This document shows positions 42,770 to 50,568 of a stretch of 50,568 nucleotides of DNA, in pieces. The notes beneath the pieces were generated by a model, which ran no database searches, was not told where the DNA came from, and worked only from the letters and a program-made list of their open reading frames with translations. A program made the position numbers and the translations under genes. Within the stretch, counting starts at the first letter, position 1. The number at the start of each line of letters is the position of its first letter. Source of the stretch: Nemertoderma westbladi (Eukaryota; Xenacoelomorpha; Nemertodermatida; Nemertodermatidae); contig JAUCBJ010000323.1 of NCBI GenBank assembly GCA_032718475.1, positions 1 to 50,568 on the forward strand, in the 5' to 3' direction.

Positions 42770-43905
42770 AAAATAACGATAATATCGAGAGTTCAATAAA
42801 TATCGAGAGTAAAAATATCGAGGGTAAAAATATCGAGAGTAAAAATACCGAGTGTTGAAAAATATCGAGAGTAAAAATATCGAGAGTAAAAATATCGAGT
42901 GTTGAAAAATATCGAGAGTAAAAATATCGAGTGTTGAAAAATATCGAGAGTAAAAATATCGAGTGTTGAAAAATATCGAGAGTAAAAATATCAGTGTTGA
43001 AAAATATTGAGAGTAAAAATATCGAGTGTTGAAAAATATCGAGAGTAAAAATATCGAGTGTTGAAAAATATCGAGAGTAAAAATATCGAGTGTTGAAAAA
43101 TATCGAGTGTTGAAAAGTATCGAGTGTTGAAAAATATCGAGTGTTGAAAAACAGCGAGAGTTGAAAAATATCAAGAGTAAAAATATCGAGTGTTGAAAAA
43201 TATATAGAATGTTGAAAAATATCGAGAGTAAAAATATCGAGTGTTGAAAAATATAGAATGTTGAAAAATATCGAGAGTAAAAATATCGATAGTAACAATT
43301 TTTTTAAATAAGGGTTGTATGATAATTTTTTTACTAAAAATGTTCTAGAACAACAAGATTTATCAACATTTGGTAGCTTATAAGGTACGTTTTCTAATAT
43401 CACTCGATATTTTTCAACACTCGATATTTTTCAACACTCGATATTTTTACTCTCGATATTTTTACTCTCGATATTTTTCAACACTCGATATTTTTACTCT
43501 CGATATTTTTCAACACTCGATATTTTTACTCTCAATATTTTTCAACACTCGATATTTTTACTCTCGATATTTTTCAACACTCGATATTTTTACTCTCGAT
43601 ATTTTTCAACACTCGATATTTTTACTCTCGATATTTTTCAACACTCGATATTTTTACTCTCGATATTTTTCAACACTCGATATTTTTACTCTCGATATTT
43701 TTCAACACTCGATATTTTTACTCTCGATATTTTTCAACACTCGATATTTTTCAACACTCGTTATTTTCGATATTTTTCATCTCGCGTTATTTTTACTCTC
43801 GATATTTTTTAATCACGTTAATTTTCAACACTCGTTATATTTACTGTCGATATTTTTACTCTCGTTATTTTTACTCTCGATATTATTCAAGTCTCGATAT
43901 TTTTC
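42717..43905. repeat. Large inverted repeat of ATATCGAG-type 15/17-base units
   Basis: Left arm (about 42717-43295) alternates GAGAGTAAAAATATC (15) and GAGTGTTGAAAAATATC (17). Right arm (about 43400-43905) is the reverse complement of the same pattern (TTTTTCAACACTCGATA, TTTTTACTCTCGATA). A spacer of about 105 bases separates them. The outer ends of both arms decay in a similar way (AACGCGAG words). As RNA it could fold into a hairpin of about 0.5 kb. It separates the two halves of X's extra gene. Open frames in both arms are low-complexity by-products. Confidence 0.9.
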
Positions 43906-43929
43906 ACCATTACCGTATCATCATCCCGG

Positions 43930-44572
43930 TTTAACCCGATACAACCTGTCACCAAGGCGGAGGAGAGAGTTGTACGAAACGTGTTGGACACTATTCTTCA
44001 AAAGATCGGAAAAGGAACCTACAATTGTTTAGAGAAACGTAAATTGCAGCAACAAGTCCAAGCGGTAAACGAATTAGCTTTATCTCAGTTCGATCAGGAA
44101 ATCCAGAATCTCTAAGAAGATATCGAACTTGGACGGCTCTACTTTCTGCAAGAGTTTGGACAAATGTTTTCAACGACAAGCGGAGGAAAATCAGCTCGAG
44201 GAGAAGCATATCGATTCCGATAGAGCCCGAGAACGCGAGTTGGAAAGAATCATCAAACCGAGGAAATTTCTCACTATACACGGTCCACCTACCGCTATCG
44301 TTCAGACGACCCGTCAGGGACCAGTAAGAGCTGCTGTCTCAAAACGCGCTCTCAAGGTTGTTCGACCTCGTTCCACTGAGGTTGATACCGATCAACCGGG
44401 TACCTCGACTGGCGGATACACTGACCGTAACCCTAAACCTTCTGATGCAATTGTATTGCACCCTTCACCCAAGGGTTATAGCCCTCCTAGTAAAGTGGCT
44501 CGCCCCAAAGAGAAAAGGACTCTTGCTAGCCTCAAAAAACTGCGTAAACGCCGTCCGCGCAAGAAAAACTAA
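43930..44572 (+). pseudogene. X extra 3' gene, C-terminal part
   Basis: A first frame from about 43933 (VTKAEERVVRNVLDTILQK, coiled-coil-like to QEIQNL) stops at TAA near 44114. A second frame (44129-44572) continues with a charged helix (ARERELERIIKPRKF), a disordered Ser/Thr/Pro region and a strongly basic end LRKRRPRKKN. The change of frame implies a small indel near 44115-44160. The helix-then-basic-tail plan resembles the BEL-1 extra gene, although the sequences do not align clearly. Nucleic-acid binding is possible. Function unknown. Confidence 0.55.
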
Positions 44573-44641
44573 CATTTTAGAGTATTTAAATATTTTAGAA
44601 ACTGTGATTTTTTATATTTTATAGAATTAAATCCCATTTTC

Positions 44642-44650
44642 TGGGAGCGG
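44642..44650 (+). promoter_or_regulatory. Polypurine tract of X
   Basis: TGGGAGCGG immediately before TGTAAAGGC of the 3' LTR. Nearly the same word precedes BEL-1's 3' LTR. Confidence 0.7.
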
Positions 44651-45718
44651 TGTAAAGGCTTTTGCGGATCTAGCTAGTTATTTTCCCCGCAAAGTACTCT
44701 GTAGGTGTTTTAACGGACATAAAAAGCCGTTTCCTTACTGTACCGGTGTTTTAGTGGACATAAAAAGCCATTTCTTCTGTATGTGTACTTTAGCGGACAT
44801 AACTAGCGATCTTATGTCGCAATAAGCCAAAATCCTCTTGATACAGTGTAGTTACCATGACGACATCTAACAGGTGATATGTACACTTGTAACTTTTTCT
44901 TTGTTCTTTGTTCGTTCTTTGTTCGGTCGACCAATCAGAGCGTTTTTTGACTCTGTGTTGGAGATTGTATACAGAAACTCATGCAATTCAGTCAGTATGT
45001 GTATTTTGTCCACAGCCAGAAGACCGGCTTTGGAATTTCTGTGTTTCAGGCTTTAGCCAAACATTAGTAGGCTTTGGTCATAGAAACGTATAACTGTTAT
45101 CAAACCATACCAACTCAACACACTGCATATCTCACCTAATCATATCAACTCATGCAAGTCAGTGTGTCAAATCATATTGTCAACTACAACCACCGCATTT
45201 TTACTGCTATTTACTGTCGGTTATTAATTATATCAGTTGATGGAATATTATTATATTGGATAATATCGATAAATAATTATAAAACCCCCAATCTTCTTGA
45301 TATACTGAAGGTAAGAGACCGGTTACATATAACAATTGCGACTTACATTATATTGGTTTTGGAGTGAATCTAATGCTATTTCATAGGCACTACATGTGTC
45401 GGTTGTTGTTCTCTTTATATGTGACTAAAATTAGTGAAGGTCGGCAGATCGGTGTGCAGTATTGTGCGGTAGTGTGCATGATTGTGACTGATAACAAAGC
45501 ATCTCCTAAAGAATGCGCTTTATACGTGAATCAATAGCCATCCCGTTGTGTCTAGTGTAAGTCATAACTCTGTTTACATATTTAGAGCGCCACGTCCTAA
45601 AGGAACTGTTAATATTTCCCGAAAGTGAATAATATTTGTCAGAATTTATATATTAACGATCAGTCGAATAATACAGTAGGCCTACACCGCAATAAGGTCA
45701 AAGCTTCCGAATCCAGTC
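44651..45718 (+). repeat. X 3' LTR
   Basis: Starts TGTAAAGGC after the purine tract. It contains the uninterrupted BEL-1 target (GCTTTAGCCAAACATTAG near 45050), the three GGACATAA blocks (from about 44705), a CCAATCAGAGCG box near 44930 and TATAAAA at 45278. It ends at GAATCCAGTC, where element Z begins. A CA end at 45715 is possible. The last bases of the LTR may lie beyond Z, outside the window. Confidence 0.8.
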
Positions 45719-46735
45719 TGTAAAAGATTTTGTGGGATAACTGATTCGTTTGCCTTGCTAACCAGTTCCCCCCAGGCGCTGGAATACTCTAAAAAGGTAT
45801 CTATAACTAGAATAGTGCAAGCTACCGGCTGATTGGCTGATTTGCTGTGCGAAGGGATCTGGGCTACGTTTGATCGTCCAACCAGCTTGGGAAGGTTGCC
45901 CCACAGCCCTGCTTTCTGTATCTGCCAATAGGATTTGAGTTGGTTTTTGATTTCGACCTATCACAGATCTACTGAACTGAATTTTCCTATCTGTATGCTC
46001 ATTCTCTGTGGTGGGTGGAAGCCTTTGTAAATAAGGTTATTCTTATCAGTTTTCAGTGTGGATGGTGATTCTAAGCCAGGAAGAACGGCTCCGGAATCGC
46101 TTGTTTTCAGACTTTATAAGAAACATTAGTAGGCTTAAGATTATAGAGCGTATAACTGTTATCAGTGCATATCACTTATCTTAACATATCGTATCACATA
46201 TCGGTCCAATACATTATTATACTGCTATTTACTGTTGTTTGGTTGAATATTATTTGGAGAACATATATAAAGAACCCAAATTTCCCAATTTTCTTGATAC
46301 ACTACAGGTGAGAGAGGCAGTTTACATATAACGATTGCGACTTATATTATAGTGGTTTGTAGTGAATATAATGCTATTTGGTAGCCACTACTTGAGTCAA
46401 TTGCTATTCTCTTTATACGTGATCAAAGTCAGTGACTGTCGGCAAACCAGTGAGCAGTATTGTGCGGTACCGGTAGTGTGTATGATTGTGATTGAGACTG
46501 ATAACTAAGCATCTCCTAAAGAATGCGTCTCATACGTGAATTCTAAGCCATATCGTTGTGTTTGGTGTAAGTCATAACTTTGTTTACATAGATAGAGCGC
46601 CACGTCCTAAAGGAACTGCTAATATTTCCCGAAAGTGAATAATATTTGCCAGAGATTATTACATTAGTGATCAATCGAATAATACAAGTAGGCTTCACTG
46701 CAATAAATCTAAGCCCTCAGAATCCAGCCCCCCGG
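45719..46735 (+). repeat. Z 5' LTR
   Basis: Collinear with X's LTR from TGTAAAA to GAATCCAGCCC. It shares ACATTAGTAGGCTT (46122), the CCTAAAGGAACTG block and AGCACGTCC-type words. A TATATAAAGAACC sequence near 46264 is a good TATA candidate. The first 400 bases are much more diverged from X than the rest. Confidence 0.65.
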
Positions 46736-49030
46736 GTATATCCAGCGGGTGAATGGACGCGCACTAGGCTGGCTTCGGCTAATGTTGTGTTTATTTTGTA
46801 TTAAATCTTGTCATCTTATAAAGTCAATTTACCAACTAAAGACATATAAATTTTGGCAGGTTAAACTGCTAAAGGTCTTCAAAAGCGCGTACAATAACAG
46901 TTATTGATCTTATTGCAGTAAGCAATAAGGTTGCTAAGTACCGGTCTATCGGTAAACCTGAACCGGTACTTCTGTAGGTCACTAGGCCCAACTGTCATAA
47001 CCAGTACTGTTGTATAAGTACATTAGTATTATTCGATTTTGATTATAGTATACCGGTAGGTCTTAGTACTGAATCGGGGACTGCAGCCCTGATTTTTTAT
47101 TGAGATTCTACTTATTTCTGTCGGTTTTATTTCCTAGTAAGTTAATATTGAGCTGAAGACGTGTAAGTCTGCTCAGATTGTTCAGATCATTGTAGGCTGG
47201 ACTGTTGTCTGACTGTTGTTAGGCTTGAAGATTACAGCGTGTGTAGAGTAAGTCTGATAAAGTGCCAGTTAGTAAGTTGGGGCAACTCGTAGTTGTAAGG
47301 TCAACCCCCTCTTAAAGAATAAGTCGTACTACCGTATTAGCACGCATACTAACTAACAATCTCGGAATCTGCATATACTGTGGTTTATTTAGGCTTGATA
47401 GTAGTCCGTCAGCGTTTATCCTGTATTGTTTGTATAGTCTGTTCAGGTACCGTAATATTATTCAGATATTTTGTAGGCTGGATTGTTGTCTGGCTGTTGT
47501 TGGGTCTGAAGGAATTGCTGCGTGTGTAGAGTAAGTCTGATAAAGTGCCGGTTAGTAAGTTGGGGCAACTCGTAGTTGTAAGGTCAACCCCCTGCTAAAG
47601 AATAAGTCGTACTACCGTGTTAGCACGCATACTAACTAACAATTTTGGAATCTGCACATACTGTAGTTTGTTTAGGCTTGATAGTAGTCTGCCAGCATTT
47701 AGTTTGTATTTTATTTGAGTATTCTGTACGGGTAGCGTAATATTTATTATTCAGAGTTTATGCGATTACTCGCAACATTCATGTCCCCAAGTTTATTCCT
47801 ACAGTAATTGTGTTTGTTATACATACCGCTATAGTTAAATTAACCCCGGTACTACACGGGCTGCTTGGCGTAGGTAAAGACTGGTGACTTTGTGCCCCGG
47901 TCACTCCAGCAGATGCTGTGGTTCTTTTAACTGTTCAAGTATATTTAACTGCAAGTTATCTGTTTTACAAGTACTTGTACCTAATTTAGGGTTTAGTGTA
48001 TAGTGCTTTCCGAAAGTAATTAGTGTAGGCATTATATTTGTGTTGTAAAGTGGTTGATAGGCACGTTCGTTCTATTAACCTCTAGGTAGGAACACTCCGT
48101 GATACATAACGTAGTACCTATAGCGATACGGCTGTAGGTCGTCAGGCGGTGGTATTTTCCTATCTGGACAACGCAGTATATTTACTTCTGCTTATTATTT
48201 TCAAATACCGTAGTATCCTATCCGTTGTAATAACCAGAAGTCCTAACCCTTTGTTAGACTGGTTTGTAGTTTCCCTGTTAAATTGCCCTAAAAATTTCGT
48301 ACGTATAGTTTTTTCGTGTGTTTATTAGAGATTGTAATCTCAACAATATTGTAAGTAATTAATAGATAAGTAACGTAGGCCAGTAGAATTATTCGTTTTA
48401 GTGTCCCATCAGTAGCACTTCACTGAGAGCGCACAGCTTCTGTGTAGTGCTTATTCCCAGAAATAGCAACATCTATTTCAGTATTGTAACAAAACCCCTT
48501 ATCAGGATATATATATATTATAAATCAACTTAAAAGATTTATAAACTAGTAGGCCTGTCATACAACAATTAGGTCTTAATATCAGTTGGACTACTGCTTA
48601 AATAACGGTAACAAAGTAAGTTAAAGTAACCAAGTAACCCTAAAATATTCAGAAATTCAATTATTCTAAAATAATTGACATACCGGTATTTACGATAGGC
48701 TTATTATATTTATTTCTATAAATTTGAGCTGAAATCATACCGGTACTCTGTAATTAATTCTAGTCCATAATTATACTTATATATACTATCAGTGTAAACT
48801 GTATACCGGTATTCACGATAGGCCTATTATATATTTATATATATTTGTGCTAAATTTGTATACCGGTACTTTGTGACAAAACTAGTTTACAATACTTATA
48901 TATTATAAGTGTATACCGGTATTCTAATATATTGTAATTAATTACTGGTACTAGGCCAACAGTCCTACTGAATTACTGGACTTGCTTTAACTGTAACTAT
49001 AGCAGTAGGCATTCAACTGTATAACTAAAT
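46736..49030 (+). other. Z leader (about 2.3 kb, non-coding)
   Basis: Same segments as the X leader: the CCCGGG block, GGCAGGTTAAACTGC (46856), a 280-base tandem duplication (starts 47185 and 47465), GGCTGCTTGGCGTAGG (about 47869) and AT-rich TACCGGTA units (48680-48930). It lacks two of the three short AACAATAACAG repeats found in X. No gene seen. Confidence 0.7.
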
Positions 49031-50568
49031 ATGTCTGACACACAACAAAACCTGTCAGATAGTCTACTCGATGTCACCATCTGTGACAAAGATAGGAGTG
49101 TGGAACGATTAAGAAAAGAGTTTAGTTCACCTCCTACTAAAAGGAAGGTCATCCCTCCCGTAGTATCAGACCCTAGGCTAATCCACCATAGGTCTATCAT
49201 AGGCACTCGGGCCCAGGTCAAACGGAACCAAGAGGCCGCTGTCCTATCGCAGCAACATCTTGGTCAAAAACCTAGTTCCCAGCGACCCGATAGCTCCAGT
49301 GGTTCAGATACTGTAGAGCTGACCCCCGAACGCGGAGTGAAGATGGTGGGTACAGCTTACTCGGATCCCCTTCTTACTCTTCCAGCCGCGGTACTAGCTA
49401 CGATCTTGATTGCGGTGGAGGAACACCAAGGCGATTGGGCGAGAAATAAGCGATCGACCCAGGATAGTTATGCGGGCTACGCAAGGGAAGAATTGATGTC
49501 TATTGTCGAGTCACAATGGAATTTTCCCGGACTCGGATTCCCGTTAGATTTGTCAGAAGCTACTTGGGAAGACATATACCGGATGGGAGTGACTAAAGAT
49601 CCTATGGATCCAGCTGTTTGGAAGAGGTCGGCAGCAGGATATGTGCAGGGATTCTTCGGCTCTTTAGAGAGACTAGAAGAACAACTGTTTCGACAACCAA
49701 AAGGACCTCAAGAGCAGGAAGAGCTGCTTTATCAAGTACGTGAAAGAACCCTACGCATTAGACTGATCCTATCGGCCTTTGAGGAAACTTCCAAAAGAAG
49801 GCAGGACACGTCTCTGCAAGTTGCTGTCAAGACTTGGTTCCAGCGGGTAGGACTCAAAGTTCAAGAAACAGCCCGGTGGAAATCCCGGTTGGCTGAGTGA
49901 CCAACCTACGAAGAATCAACCGATGCCACCTTTTCTCAAGTGGAAAGTGAAGTGACAGCGGAGAGACCGCGACCGAGAGACGACATTGATATCTATCTGT
50001 CAGACTATCAGAGATTCCTAGGAGACGAGGAGTTGAGAAGAAGGCTGGCTGGACTTTCCCCTAATAGTGAAGGAACCAAGCATGTGTTGGACGCAATTGA
50101 TACTGAAATGTTAGCTGCAAACCAAGCTAAATTTGATGAACAACTCCGCATCGCTAGAGCCCAGGAAGAACAAGTCCAGAAAAGACGAATAGAGGACAAA
50201 AAGGCCACAGCAATAGCAGCGGCAATGGCAACAGCAGAAGCGGACAGAAAAGCAGCAGAAGCCAAAGCAACGGCCGAAGCAGACAGAAGAGCGGCAGAAG
50301 CAGCAGCCGAAGCAGACAGAAAAGCGGCAGTAGCAGCGGCAGCGGCCGAAGCAGAAAGAAAAGCGGCGGATGCATTGGCAGAAGCAGAAAGGAGAGCGTC
50401 TGACGAGATTGCTCAGCTAGCGTTGGAAAATATTCAGGAAAGTCAAGATAGTATAAATAAACGGTTAACGGATAGTAGAATGCAGATGATGAGTCGATCT
50501 ACTTCCAAACGCCAAGGTTATACATCATCGGAGGAAGGAGACACCACCGACCCTGAAGGTGGAGGAAA
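49031..50568 (+). pseudogene. Z Gag, N-terminal part (truncated by window end)
   Basis: ATG at 49031 (MSDTQQNLSDSLL). Open to 49900, where TGA (49898-49900) replaces what is CGC in X. The same frame is then open to the end of the window. It shows the undamaged form of the X Gag N-terminus: a polar region, a helical domain (EELMSIVESQWNFPGLG), IYLSDYQRFLGDEELRRRL, and an Ala-rich charged helix of AEADRKAAEA repeats. The last visible part is a Ser/Thr-rich start of the next region. With X as comparison the only clear lesion is the single stop. Confidence 0.85.

Larger units (their letters stand above)
3739..45718 (+). mobile_element. Giant BEL/Pao-type element X (about 25 kb, interrupted by BEL-1)
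   Basis: The 5' LTR pieces (3739-4148 and 21128 to about 21715) match the 3' LTR (44651-45718). By eye they differ at roughly 1% of positions plus one indel of about 80 bases. Internal order: leader, broken gag, Gag-protease frame with pol deletions, 3' non-coding DNA, macrosatellite array, decayed extra gene with an inverted repeat, purine-rich GGGAGCGG, then the 3' LTR. The LTR starts with TG. I could not find a convincing target duplication: CTTCT precedes the 5' LTR, and Z begins directly after the 3' LTR. Confidence 0.8.
45719..50568 (+). mobile_element. X-family element Z, 5' part (runs off the window)
   Basis: Begins TGTAAAAGATTTTGTGG, a diverged form of X's LTR start, directly after X's 3' LTR. 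The order LTR, leader and gag is collinear with X. It diverges more from X than X's LTRs do from each other, so it is a sister copy or subfamily and not a duplicate of X. Confidence 0.8.

Noticed and set aside
42677-44032. ORFs of 165-237 codons with repeated FSTLDIFTLDIF-type sequence, looking like membrane proteins
   Set aside because: They are translations of the ATATCGAG inverted repeat in both arms. Low-complexity by-product, no independent support.

Overview
This window is eukaryotic repeat DNA, almost certainly from an animal and probably a marine invertebrate. The evidence is indirect: BEL/Pao-type LTR retrotransposons, a PHD-finger/APE/RT non-LTR element with an N-terminal 2A peptide, AT-rich non-coding DNA, Pol II and Pol III promoter words inside LTRs, and no Shine-Dalgarno-like or operon structure. 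I see no cellular host gene. I cannot name the species.

Layout. (1) 1-816: the tail of an LTR plus leader of a BEL element, here called W. (2) 817-3738: a minus-strand non-LTR element (LINE) whose ORF ends inside its reverse transcriptase. (3) 3739-45718: a giant BEL element, here called X (about 25 kb without its guest). Its 5' LTR is split by (4), and its 3' LTR is 44651-45718. (4) 4149-21122: a second giant BEL element, here called BEL-1 (about 17 kb), complete with two LTRs of about 1.9 kb and a GCCAA target duplication. (5) 45719 to the window end: a third X-family element, Z, abutting the end of X's 3' LTR, with its LTR, leader and the first part of gag.

BEL-1 encodes Gag with a long Ala-rich coiled coil, a DUF1759-like capsid region, zinc knuckles, an aspartic protease, RT, RNase H, an unusual repetitive linker, integrase, and an extra 3' gene of unknown function. 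All of it is broken by a few stops and single-base frameshifts, yet the LTRs are about 99% identical by eye. Its LTR holds a Pol III-type A box/B box/T-run cassette and a Pol II promoter with three evenly spaced CCAAT boxes and a TATA box. A 20-base motif recurs 13 times through its internal region, in three reading frames and in non-coding DNA.

X keeps Gag, zinc knuckles and protease, but the RT/RNase H core and the integrase core are missing. The two losses leave one continuous 1,199-codon frame. Downstream of that frame lies a 10.8 kb array of five units of about 2.1-2.2 kb, each built from monomers of about 146 bp carrying a CTCF-like word. After the array come a decayed extra gene, different in sequence from BEL-1's, and a 1.2 kb inverted repeat. 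The same tract (GGAGCGG) precedes both 3' LTRs, which ties BEL-1 and X to one lineage.

Inferred order of events: W and the LINE first, then X into the LINE, BEL-1 into X's 5' LTR, and Z at the end of X's 3' LTR. The nested structure dominates the window. The best candidates for something undescribed are the recurrent 20-mer, the Pol III cassette in the LTR, the phased CTCF-like array, the Gag-protease-only version of X, and the extra 3' genes.
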